Shown piece by piece: positions 1 to 7,136 of a stretch of DNA of 10,409 nucleotides. Origin of the DNA: JBBROH01 sp038229595 (GTDB taxonomy: Bacteria; Chloroflexota; Chloroflexia; QHBQ01); contig JBBROH010000149.1 in assembly GCA_038229595.1 (NCBI GenBank), positions 1-10,409 of the forward strand, in the 5' to 3' direction. Positions within the stretch are counted from its first letter, which is position 1. Every line of letters begins with the position of its first letter. The position numbers were made by a program, and so were the translations under genes. Under the pieces are notes generated by a model, which worked only from the letters and a program-made list of their open reading frames with translations, was not told the DNA's origin and did no database searches.

Positions 1-306
1 ACTAACCCACGCCGCTACATGGTGGGCGGTTATCCAGCCCGGTGCTTGTGAGGCTGGTTGATAGGTTGGAGCAGCGGCCAGTACCTGCGCGTGCCGTTCA
101 GCCTTGCCGACATAGGTCACGCCCATGCCTTGCCGCACCAATTGCCCGGCCAGCCGCGCAAGGTAGTTGCCGTGATCACCCCAGACGCACACGCCTGCAA
201 GCTCCCCCACCCCGACCTTCACCAGTTCGCCGCTGGCGGTGTGGCCCAGCACCAGCGTTGCCAGGCGGGGTTGTGCGGCTGCACCTTCAGGTTCGCTCGT
301 CGCCAC
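1..306 (-). CDS. Unrecognised protein, 3' end beyond left edge
   Basis: An open frame of 102 codons runs off the left edge with no stop. I place the start at the GTG at 306-304, which follows an in-frame TGA by two codons and overlaps the end of the WD40 gene by 20 bases. A weak GGTGA lies about six bases upstream. No ATG is available until well inside the frame. Codons are GC-rich at third positions, as in the neighbouring genes. The visible protein begins MATSEPEGAAAQPRLATLVL and continues with a hydrophobic strand, a Gly-rich turn (WGDHGNYLA), a helix and a second strand (GVTYVGK), which looks like a beta-alpha-beta unit. The segment LGHTASGELV, then a strand, then the Gly turn recalls the start of FtsK/HerA-type ATPase domains, but the turn lacks the GxxGxGK[ST] lysine. 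A Rossmann-like fold is an alternative. Function is unknown. It is probably co-transcribed with the WD40 gene. Confidence 0.6.
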   Translation of the reverse strand, partial: MATSEPEGAAAQPRLATLVLGHTASGELVKVGVGELAGVCVWGDHGNYLARLAGQLVRQGMGVTYVGKAERHAQVLAAAPTYQPASQAPGWITAHHVAAWVS

Positions 307-1435
307 TGGTAGTCACCGCCCACAGTTTGGTGTAGTTCAGCTGTCGTTCTGCGCTCCGGCTGCTGGTGGTGGTTAGCAAGTCGCCGTGCCTGCTTACCGC
401 TACGTCCACTGCCACCAGCCCGGTGCGGTGTACGCCCGCCGCTGCGAAGTGGAGCAGGTACACGCCGCACTGCTGCCGCCGGTCGAACAGGTATGGGGGG
501 CGGTCGGTGGATGTTGCCACCAGCCTGCTGCTCGTCCCGTCGGCGGCAACATCCAGCAAGCAGTTGTCAGGGTAGCTGCCCGCCCGCAACTCTGCACCAA
601 AGTCGGCCAGCAGCAGGCTGCGCTCCACCGAGCAGACCAGCAGCCGTCCGTCGCGGTCACAGACCAGCAGCCAGCCACTGTCCAGCGGCGCAAGGTGGAG
701 GTAGCCGGTATCCGGGTCGGTGGTCGTGCCGGTCAGCAGCAGCCTACCGTCGGCTTGCAGCCATGCGAACGCCCGCAACCCGTAGGCCAGCACGCTGCTA
801 CAATCGGCACTCCACTGCACGTCGCTGTAGCCCACATTCGGCGGTAGCGGGTAGATTGCTGCTGGCTTGTTGCCTTGCCAGAGTTGTAGCTGCTGCCTGC
901 CAGATGCTCCGCTGGTTAGCACCAGCAGCCGGTCAGCCATACCCGGCTGGAAGTTCAAGGCAACCGGGGTTGCGTCTGTTGCAAGCTCGTACAGGTAGCC
1001 GCCTGCTTCGTTCCACACCCGGATTAGTCCACTGTCGTCGGCGGTGGCGATCCGACTACCATCGCTGCTGTAGGTGACTTGCAGCACCGATCTTGCGCTC
1101 GGTAGTGGCACACAACTGCTGCTTTCGGCTGACCATTGCCAGAGCATCGCCTGCCATGCGGCCTCGCCCTCTTGGCTAATCGTCACCAGCGACCGTCCAC
1201 CGGGGTCAGCCACCAGCCTGTGGTGCAACCGCCCCTTGTGCCGCAGATTAGCGACCGGACGTAGCTCCCGGTCGTAGAGCCGCAGGTGGTTGCGCCCCTT
1301 TACCGTCACCAGTTGGTCGCCAACGAACTGCAAGGCCGGTTCGGGTAGGGTGCCGACTTCATACACCTCAAGCTGGTTGGTTGCTGGCTGATCAGCTGTT
1401 ATGTTCTCTGCTGGCATTGTGTCTCTCCTATACAT
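287..1435 (-). CDS. WD40-type beta-propeller protein
   Basis: The protein has about 382 residues and no signal peptide or membrane segment, so it is probably cytoplasmic. Its body is a run of beta-strand-rich units. The clearest is a WD-like repeat encoded around 1015-1080, with an SSDGSRIATADDSG turn followed by LIRVWNEAGG. Further units include LRLYDRELR, LQLWQGNKPA, LLVCDRDGRLLV and a final TKLWAV. This is typical of WD40/YVTN propellers, which act as protein-binding scaffolds. The partner is not visible. The frame opens at a GTG at 1465, but that codon lies upstream of the transcription start expected from the promoter at 1468-1496. I chose the ATG at 1435 (GAAGGAG eight bases upstream). 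The ATG at 1417 (AGGAG seven bases upstream) is nearly as good and gives 376 residues. The gene is the first of its own transcription unit, downstream of parB. Family assignment is fairly secure; the role is not. Confidence 0.8.
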   Translation of the reverse strand: MYRRDTMPAENITADQPATNQLEVYEVGTLPEPALQFVGDQLVTVKGRNHLRLYDRELRPVANLRHKGRLHHRLVADPGGRSLVTISQEGEAAWQAMLWQWSAESSSCVPLPSARSVLQVTYSSDGSRIATADDSGLIRVWNEAGGYLYELATDATPVALNFQPGMADRLLVLTSGASGRQQLQLWQGNKPAAIYPLPPNVGYSDVQWSADCSSVLAYGLRAFAWLQADGRLLLTGTTTDPDTGYLHLAPLDSGWLLVCDRDGRLLVCSVERSLLLADFGAELRAGSYPDNCLLDVAADGTSSRLVATSTDRPPYLFDRRQQCGVYLLHFAAAGVHRTGLVAVDVAVSRHGDLLTTTSSRSAERQLNYTKLWAVTTSGDERT

Positions 1436-1450
1436 AGTCTCCGCTCCTTC
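1423..1450 (-). promoter_or_regulatory. Two candidate ribosome binding sites of the WD40 gene
   Basis: Read on the minus strand, GAAGGAG (1450-1444) stands eight bases before the ATG at 1435, and AGGAGAG (1429-1423) has its AGGAG seven bases before the in-frame ATG at 1417. Both spacings suit initiation, so two starts six codons apart are possible. The upstream GTG at 1465 has no such site. Confidence 0.5.
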
Positions 1451-1467
1451 ACACAGGGGAGCCACCT

Positions 1468-1496
1468 ATTATAGCACTTGCCGTGATATGTAGCAA
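1468..1496 (-). promoter_or_regulatory. Sigma-70-type promoter for the WD40 gene
   Basis: On the minus strand a TTGCTA box (1496-1491, four of six matches to TTGACA) is followed by exactly 17 bases and then a perfect TATAAT (1473-1468). Transcription would start near 1461, giving a leader of roughly 25 to 45 bases before the ATG at 1435 or 1417. The site lies in the short gap after the parB stop codon (1508-1506), so the WD40 gene and the gene after it can be expressed independently of the conjugation operon. Among the gaps in this window it is the only one with both boxes at ideal spacing. Confidence 0.65.
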
Positions 1497-1506
1497 AAAT
1501 CTTGCT
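1492..1506. repeat. Short inverted repeat over the -35 box
   Basis: AGCAA (1492-1496) and TTGCT (1502-1506) form a five-base inverted repeat with a five-base spacer. The left arm lies within the -35 box of the promoter and the right arm touches the last base of the parB stop codon. It could be a small operator. It is too short to act as a terminator and could be chance. Confidence 0.25.
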
Positions 1507-2852
1507 CATCCTGCCTCTGTCCCTTGCCGCGCCTCGTGGCGGGCCGCTGCTTCCAGTTGCAGCCGCGCCTGCCCCAGCCAGTTACCCCAGCCAGTCAGTA
1601 GCTCGTTCAGGTCAGCCACTTGCCCGTCCCGCAACAGCGCAGCCATGTGCTGGTTGAGCCGTTCCTGTGCTGCCTGCGTGATGCGCTGGAACTCCCGGCC
1701 TTCAGCACTCAACTCTCGCACTGGCGGCTGCTTGCCCCGCCGTATCGCTTCGGCTTCTTCCGCGCTCATCAACTCCGGGCGCAGGCTAGTTGGCAGCGGC
1801 ATTGGTTGGCTCTCTGCAGCAAGCGGATCAACCTGCTCACCTGCGCTAGCGGGTAGCTCAGTGGTAGCCGCTGGTGCTGCTGACCGCTCGCCCTCATCTG
1901 CCCCTGCGCTGCTAAAGTCTTGATTACTATGGCTACCATGCCGGATTTCGTCAGGCTGATCGTTGCTGCGCGGGGTCAACGACGCGGTCGCTGGCGGCGG
2001 GCCACCAAGTTCCTGCTTCACCGCCTGCTTCAGCGCGTCTACCGCCAGACCGGGGTCGCTCCCCAAGCGGCGGCGGGTGGTAGCCAGCACCTGCGTTGCT
2101 GGAGGTCGCTGCTCCCCCAGCGCAGCCAGCACGCGGGCAGCAGCCTGCACTACCTTCAGCGGCGGGATGTCGCCGGGGTTGTCCGTTACGGCGGTCAGCA
2201 GTTCCCCTTGCACCGGCGGCGGTGCGTCGCCCAAAGCAAGCTGGTGGCGCAAGGACAGGTCGCTGCCAATCAGCCGCGTTTGCACGTCCGGGTGTAGCTT
2301 GAGTAGTCGCATATACAGCACCCGCGTGTCACGGCTCAACCCGCTGTACTGCTCGAACTCAGCCCACGATTCGTCCACCCGCGCCAGCTTCTTACCTTCA
2401 GCCTGCTTGAGCAAGGCAGCATAGGCCGCCTCCCAGCCCGCTAGGTCGTCCGCTTCGGGCATCGCCACCCCCAGTTGGTCGCTCAGGTACATACAATCCA
2501 TGCGTACCTTCAACTCATGGTAGCTCAGGGCCGTCTCCATTGCACTTAGTGGCTGGCGCGTGGTGTTCTCGCCAATCTGCATCCGCAATCGCGTCACCGC
2601 ATCCATCTCGTCTGGTTCGTAGATGATCGCTGGCACGACGGCTAGCTCCGCCTCTTGCGCCGCCTTCAGCCTGCGTGACCCGCTGATTACCCGCAGGCTA
2701 CCTTGCGGTGTGCGTTCCAGCGTCACTGCACTGTAGAACCGCCCCGTCTGCCGGATGTCCTGTACCAGATCGCTCACGTCCCCTACCTGTTTGCGTGGCT
2801 GCTGGCTGATCGCTTCTATCTCGTTGACCTTTACCTTTGCCGTCGTTGGCAT
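1506..2852 (-). CDS. parB: ParB-like partition protein
   Basis: This 448-residue protein has the ParB/Spo0J/KorB order of motifs. A QPRK segment at 18-21 begins the N-terminal domain. The arginine-rich box is GSRRLKAA at 58-65 (usual form GERRxRA), and the ENTTRQPLSAMETA box is at 95-108 (usual form ENxxR..L...E.A). A helix-turn-helix region lies near 166-185 (YSGLSRDTRVLYMRLLKL). ParB proteins are CTP-dependent clamps that load at parS and segregate plasmids or chromosomes with a ParA ATPase. No parA is in the window. Residues from about 285 to 375 are a low-complexity Pro/Ser/Ala linker, and the C-terminus is helical, possibly for dimerisation. The Glu of GERR is Ser here, which may affect CTP turnover (inference). 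The start is supported by AAGGAG seven bases upstream. It follows the replication-relaxation gene after 43 bases. The family is secure; plasmid-type rather than chromosomal use is inferred from context. Confidence 0.88.
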   Translation of the reverse strand: MPTTAKVKVNEIEAISQQPRKQVGDVSDLVQDIRQTGRFYSAVTLERTPQGSLRVISGSRRLKAAQEAELAVVPAIIYEPDEMDAVTRLRMQIGENTTRQPLSAMETALSYHELKVRMDCMYLSDQLGVAMPEADDLAGWEAAYAALLKQAEGKKLARVDESWAEFEQYSGLSRDTRVLYMRLLKLHPDVQTRLIGSDLSLRHQLALGDAPPPVQGELLTAVTDNPGDIPPLKVVQAAARVLAALGEQRPPATQVLATTRRRLGSDPGLAVDALKQAVKQELGGPPPATASLTPRSNDQPDEIRHGSHSNQDFSSAGADEGERSAAPAATTELPASAGEQVDPLAAESQPMPLPTSLRPELMSAEEAEAIRRGKQPPVRELSAEGREFQRITQAAQERLNQHMAALLRDGQVADLNELLTGWGNWLGQARLQLEAAARHEARQGTEAG

Positions 2853-2857
2853 TGCTG

Positions 2858-2865
2858 TTCTCCTT
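2858..2865 (-). promoter_or_regulatory. Ribosome binding site of the parB-like gene
   Basis: The minus strand reads AAGGAGAA in the 43-base gap, with AAGGAG seven bases before the ATG at 2852. It fixes the parB start and shows that this gene has its own initiation signal rather than relying on translational coupling. No convincing promoter or terminator is visible in the same gap. Confidence 0.7.
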
Positions 2866-2895
2866 GTTCTGTGCGTTTTGTGTGCTACTGTGCCG

Positions 2896-3843
2896 TCATA
2901 GCGACCAGATCGTTTGGGCTTCGTCCTGTGGGGCGGTAAACCAGAGCGGCTGGTGCAGCACGCCGGGGCTGTCCGCTTCTTCCTGCGCGGCTACCATGCG
3001 GGCTTCGGTGGTGAAGAACCATGGCAGCCACACCCCGGCGGCGGCCATCCGCTCGGCCACCGCCCCCACCATGTTGTGCAGCCGCCCTTCGCCCGCGCTG
3101 GTGACGACCAGCACTGCCGGGAAGCTCTCGCGGGTGAACGCCGCCCGCCAGTTGCCGTCGAAGTAATAGCTGAGGTACTGCTCGTACTTGTCGGCCACCA
3201 CCCGCTCCACTTCGCTGCCAGTATCCGCTTCCAACAGGAAGTCGAGCCGCCCACCGGCTAGCTGCACGCTGCCGATTGCGTCGGGCCGCACTTCCGGTGG
3301 CAGCCAGCTTTCGTACTCGCCCCACCACTCGGCCACCCCGTCATGCCTGCGGCTGCTGACGATTACCCCGCTCATGAAGTCAGCGGTCAAGAGGTCGTGA
3401 TCCCACAGCAGCCGCCGGTTGCCCCACCGCTTGCGGCCATTGACCGCCTGCAACACCCGGTTCCAGTAGCCCGGCCAGTAAGCGGTGTCGTTACGGGCGC
3501 GGTGGCGTTCGGCTTCGACCCAGCCTGCATCTACCAGCGTGCGTATCTCGCGCTGAAACAGGCGTACCGCCGAGTCGTAGGTCAGGCCCGCATAGAACAG
3601 GTCGAGCAAGTGCTGGCCGAGCAGCACGTTGTAGCGGGCCAGGGCGTGGACGATCTGGTTGCGACGCACGGCGGGGCTGCGCACGAGCGGGCGAGTCAGC
3701 CGACCGTCCGCGCGGTGCAGGTTGAGGGCAGCCATGCGCTCGGTCAGTTCGCGCACCATGTGCTGGTCAGGACGCGGGTTGTCATGGTCGTCGGCGCGGC
3801 GGCTCTGCTCGTCGTAGCCGCTAGTTGCTGCTTTATTGTCCAT
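2896..3843 (-). CDS. Replication-relaxation family protein
   Basis: This 315-residue soluble protein matches the pattern of the replication-relaxation family (Pfam Replic_Relax), which is found on actinobacterial, firmicute and Chloroflexota plasmids and integrative elements. Residues about 60-115 form a winged-helix-like unit (RRNQIVHALARYNVLLGQHL, then a helix with RTLVDAGWVEAE). A conserved-looking core follows: RPDA at 187-190, the strand FLLEADTG at 202-209, and VADKYEQYLSYY at 216-227. D188, E205/D207 and K219 are arranged as in PD-(D/E)xK nuclease-like folds; this is my inference, and no activity is shown. The first 35 residues are polar and probably disordered. The start ATG lies five bases after the coupling ATPase stop codon, with AGAAGGT upstream, so the two genes are in one operon. 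The context suggests a role in replication or DNA processing of the element. No classical HUH relaxase is visible in the window. Confidence 0.75.
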   Translation of the reverse strand: MDNKAATSGYDEQSRRADDHDNPRPDQHMVRELTERMAALNLHRADGRLTRPLVRSPAVRRNQIVHALARYNVLLGQHLLDLFYAGLTYDSAVRLFQREIRTLVDAGWVEAERHRARNDTAYWPGYWNRVLQAVNGRKRWGNRRLLWDHDLLTADFMSGVIVSSRRHDGVAEWWGEYESWLPPEVRPDAIGSVQLAGGRLDFLLEADTGSEVERVVADKYEQYLSYYFDGNWRAAFTRESFPAVLVVTSAGEGRLHNMVGAVAERMAAAGVWLPWFFTTEARMVAAQEEADSPGVLHQPLWFTAPQDEAQTIWSL

Positions 3844-3848
3844 GCCTG

Positions 3849-6800
3849 TTACCTTCTACCTTCCTGCTGATTGTTGTGATTGTTGCTGCTGTGATTGTTG
3901 TGCCAGCGTTGCCGCTTGCCCTTCGGCTGGCGGCCACCGTGTTGATCCTGCGGCAGGGGTTGCGGGTCGGCGTTGCGGTGCGACGAACGTGGTTGCTGCA
4001 CGATGAGCGGTGGTTGAGCTTGCGCCGCTGGCGGCGCGGGCTGGTTGCCGGGATCAGCGGCGGGACTGGCGACTGGCTGCCATTCGGCCTGCGCTGATGG
4101 CAGGGCTGGCTGCTCAGGCGGCTGGTTGTTACGCCGATCCCGACCTCTGTCACTACGCCCGCTAGTGCGGCCGGGTGGGGGCTGGTGGAAGTAGCCCGCC
4201 GCCCGCAGGGCCGCATCCTCGCGCCTCGCCTCGGCCATGACCAGCACCGCAGGCACGCTGTGGCGTAGCTCACTCAGCCGCTCAAGGAACGCCACCTGCG
4301 TCGGGTACGCACCGGGGTTGAGCCGCAGCCACCCGGCCAACGCCTGCTCCCGCAAACACTGCACCCGCCACGCCTCGTCGAAGTCGGCTTTGCTGGCCTT
4401 GACCAACGCGCTGACTGCTGCCTGCTCTGCGGCTGCCGCTCGTTCGCTGGCCGTCGCTGATTGGCTCTGGCTGGCTAGCTGGCTGCTGGTCAAGGCCACT
4501 TCGGTAAGTCGTAGTAGCTCCGCTACCCGTTCGCTGTCCACTTTGTGCGTTTGCACTGCCTCACGCCAGCCTTCAGCTTCGTCTGCTGGGTACTGGTCGA
4601 ACGAGCGCAGGGGTGGTGGCGGCAAGGTCTCAAGGGTGCAGACCCGCAGGGGGCTGCCCCGGTGCATCAGCCGCGCATACGCCGTGTAGTTGCGCTGCTG
4701 GGCTACGTCCTGCGCGGTAACTTCACCGTTGAGTAGCTCGGTCGCCAGCACCTCTGCATCCGACCCTTCACCCCGGAAGATGATCTTGTTGGCGACGATG
4801 CCCGCTAGCACCGCCAGCACATCGGGGTCTAGTTGCCTGATACTCTGGAAGGCGAAGGTTGGGCAGACGTTCAGCTTGCGGTACTGGGCTACCATGTCTT
4901 CCACATCGCCGTTGATGCCGAGGTGGGCTTCGTCCATCGTGAAGTAGCACAGCTTGCGGGCATAGTCTGGCTGCTTCAGCCTGCGGGCGGCCTCGATACG
5001 GAAGCGGACAATGAGGAGCTGCCAGATCAGGGCCATCGTCTGGTCGCCGCCGCGCTTACCGGCGGCACCGGGCAGGTTGACCAGCAGCACCCCGCCACCC
5101 TCGACCACCTGCTGCATATTTATGGTAGATTGCCTGCTGCTGACCATGTTGGCGGCGTAGGGGTTTTGTAGCAGCTTGTTGATGCGGCGCAGCACCGGCC
5201 CGATCATCTGCTGCTGGGTCTCCTCGTCGGCGCGGTCGAAGTAGTGCTGCCAATAACTCTTGTTGGCCGCTTCGTCGGTTTTGCCGTAGAGTTGCTGCCG
5301 GTACTTCTGGCTAGTGAGGAAGGTGTAGAGGTCACGCAGGTTGGCTTGCGGCACGGTCGCCAGCACGATGCCAATCGCCGATTCCAGTAGCTGCTGCATC
5401 CGCCCGCTGCCTTCCCAGTGGTCGCCGCTGATCGCCCGAAAGACTTCCATCAACATGGCCTGCACTGCCGGGCGGCGGGTCGGCTCTGAGCATGCCAGCA
5501 GGTTGAGGGTCATGGCCCGCCCCCGCTCATACAGGCGTTGCGGGTTGCAGTAGATCAGGCGATCCCAGTCGTCGGGGTGCAGGGTTTCCATGATGCGGGT
5601 ACAGAGGTCGTGCGGCTCGATCACCACCACGCTGCTGTCGGGACTACTCTGGATGTCGCCGAGGGTGAGGTGGGTGAGCAGCACCGACTTACCGACCCCG
5701 GGCGGGCCGCTGACCAGCAGGCTCTTGGGTCGCTCCCCACGCTCGATGCCCAGCAGCCGCTGGCCCTGTCTGCCCAGCACCGACCGCTGACCGGCCTCCC
5801 ACGTCTGCAAGCTCTGCAAGGCCGCTTCTTTAGCGGCTGGCTCTAGCGGCAACCGCGTGCGGTCAGCAGGCGGGTTGAGCGGCTCAACCACCTTTGATGG
5901 CGGGTAGTCGCCGCTGTAGAGGCTGCGCTCGGCTTCGATGTAGCGTCCGGCACTGGCCGCCACGCCGGGGGTACTCTCCGCCGGAGCCAGGTGGCAGAGG
6001 GCCGCCGCTTCTGCCGGGCTGAGTACCTGCTTATCAGCAAAGCAAGGCGGGTAGCCGGGACTGGCTGGCCGGTGCCGTGTCCAGCCGAGGCGTAGCTCGT
6101 TCTCGGCCTTGAAGTGGCCGAAGTAGTGTTCCCCGATCTCGCCGATGGCGGCGTAGGCAGCCGCTCTGTCACCCACAACCGTGACCGTGATGCTGCTGGC
6201 CCAACCGAAGTCGCGGCTCTCCACCACCTTGTTGATCCACGAGGGTAGCACGGCGTAGGGTAGCTGCGCGCGGCGGGCGTAGGTCTTGACTTCCTGCGCC
6301 GCCCGCCACTCGCCCTGCTCCGTGCCGCCCAGCTTCCGCACAGCACGGCTGTGGGCTGACCCGGCCCAGCCACTGCCCGCTGGACGCAGCCGGTAGACGA
6401 TCTCGATGCGCTCGATGCCACCTTCGGCCCGCAGATGGCGGGCGAGTACCTGCCGCACGTCGGTACCTTCGGCAAAGTCGGTGAGCAGCGGGTAGCGTGA
6501 TGGGCGTAGCATCTCTACTTTGGCGGTATAGCTGTGCTGCTCGTCATTATTGACCGGGTAGGTAGCGGGTTGCACCATGATGCCGGGGTAACCGGACAGG
6601 GCTTTGCGTACCGCCGCCTGCACCCGTGCGTCGCCGACCACCCGCAGGTAGGCTGCCGACTGGTAGGCGGTGTCGGGCAGGGCCAGGTCGCACCAGGCCA
6701 GGTGCGGTGCAAGGCCCAGCACCCGCACCAGCCACGAGCGACGCAGCCCTTGATGCAGCCCCAAGAACACCTGCCGGAACTCGGCGACCCCGGCCACCCC

Positions 6801-7136
6801 ACCGACGGTTGGTTGCAGCAGGTAGCTGACCACCCCTCTGTCGGCGCGGCGGCGGGCCAGGCGTTGCAGCAGGTAGGCGAGCAGGTAGAAGGCAGCCACC
6901 AGGGCGGTGCCAGCCCCAGACAGTTGCCACACCTGTCGTACCTGCGGGCGGCGGCTGAGGCGAGCGGCCCCGATCTCGTGCCAATCGGCCTGCGCGATCT
7001 TGGTGGTCATGGTTGGGTCGGGATGCACGATGTTGCCCGCGATGACTCCCAGTGCGGGGCCGTAGAGGGTGACTATGCTGTAGCTGGCTACCCCCAGCCA
7101 GAGGAGGAGTAGAAAGAGGATTGTGCGTGCAATCAT
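3849..7136 (-). CDS. VirD4/TraG-like conjugative coupling ATPase
   Basis: This 1095-residue membrane ATPase would pump DNA or select substrates for a type IV secretion system. Two membrane segments lie near residues 5-30 and 73-92. A domain of about 350 residues without a familiar motif follows. The P-loop is GPPGVGKS at 477-484, with VVVIEPHDL soon after in the place of the usual IDPHGDL. The segment GGGVLLVNLPGAAGKRGGDQ and the Walker B strand YFTMDEAH (D735, E736) match the HerA/TraG-type transfer ATPases common in monoderm and CPR bacteria, as do AFQSIRQLDPDV and IIFRGEGSDAE. Residues 981-1095 are a Pro/Gln/Asn/His-rich, probably disordered tail with basic patches. The ATG overlaps the upstream stop as ATGA, so translation is probably coupled; only a weak ribosome binding site is visible. 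The family is secure. The exact subclass (coupling protein or a second VirB4-like motor) is less so. Confidence 0.88.
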   Translation of the reverse strand: MIARTILFLLLLWLGVASYSIVTLYGPALGVIAGNIVHPDPTMTTKIAQADWHEIGAARLSRRPQVRQVWQLSGAGTALVAAFYLLAYLLQRLARRRADRGVVSYLLQPTVGGVAGVAEFRQVFLGLHQGLRRSWLVRVLGLAPHLAWCDLALPDTAYQSAAYLRVVGDARVQAAVRKALSGYPGIMVQPATYPVNNDEQHSYTAKVEMLRPSRYPLLTDFAEGTDVRQVLARHLRAEGGIERIEIVYRLRPAGSGWAGSAHSRAVRKLGGTEQGEWRAAQEVKTYARRAQLPYAVLPSWINKVVESRDFGWASSITVTVVGDRAAAYAAIGEIGEHYFGHFKAENELRLGWTRHRPASPGYPPCFADKQVLSPAEAAALCHLAPAESTPGVAASAGRYIEAERSLYSGDYPPSKVVEPLNPPADRTRLPLEPAAKEAALQSLQTWEAGQRSVLGRQGQRLLGIERGERPKSLLVSGPPGVGKSVLLTHLTLGDIQSSPDSSVVVIEPHDLCTRIMETLHPDDWDRLIYCNPQRLYERGRAMTLNLLACSEPTRRPAVQAMLMEVFRAISGDHWEGSGRMQQLLESAIGIVLATVPQANLRDLYTFLTSQKYRQQLYGKTDEAANKSYWQHYFDRADEETQQQMIGPVLRRINKLLQNPYAANMVSSRQSTINMQQVVEGGGVLLVNLPGAAGKRGGDQTMALIWQLLIVRFRIEAARRLKQPDYARKLCYFTMDEAHLGINGDVEDMVAQYRKLNVCPTFAFQSIRQLDPDVLAVLAGIVANKIIFRGEGSDAEVLATELLNGEVTAQDVAQQRNYTAYARLMHRGSPLRVCTLETLPPPPLRSFDQYPADEAEGWREAVQTHKVDSERVAELLRLTEVALTSSQLASQSQSATASERAAAAEQAAVSALVKASKADFDEAWRVQCLREQALAGWLRLNPGAYPTQVAFLERLSELRHSVPAVLVMAEARREDAALRAAGYFHQPPPGRTSGRSDRGRDRRNNQPPEQPALPSAQAEWQPVASPAADPGNQPAPPAAQAQPPLIVQQPRSSHRNADPQPLPQDQHGGRQPKGKRQRWHNNHSSNNHNNQQEGRR

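Noticed and set aside
219..470. Minus-strand frame of 83 codons overlapping the end of the WD40 gene
   Set aside because: Its composition is shadow-like and it lies mostly within the WD40 gene; the frame from 306 to the left edge is the better coding candidate there.
386..847. Plus-strand open frame of 153 codons opposite the WD40 gene
   Set aside because: It is rich in Gln, Arg and Ala with no domain pattern, and lies wholly within a better minus-strand gene.
1463..1465. GTG as start of the WD40 gene
   Set aside because: It lies at or before the transcription start predicted from the TATAAT at 1468-1473 and lacks a ribosome binding site.
2853..2895. Possible promoter or terminator before the parB-like gene
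   Set aside because: No box pair with acceptable spacing and no stem followed by a T run is visible in these 43 bases; only the ribosome binding site is supported.
5829..5840. TTTAGCGGCTGG resembles the left ten bases of the KorB operator
   Set aside because: It lies inside the coupling ATPase gene, its right half does not match, and it is explained by the codons for an Ala-Ala-Lys-Glu stretch.
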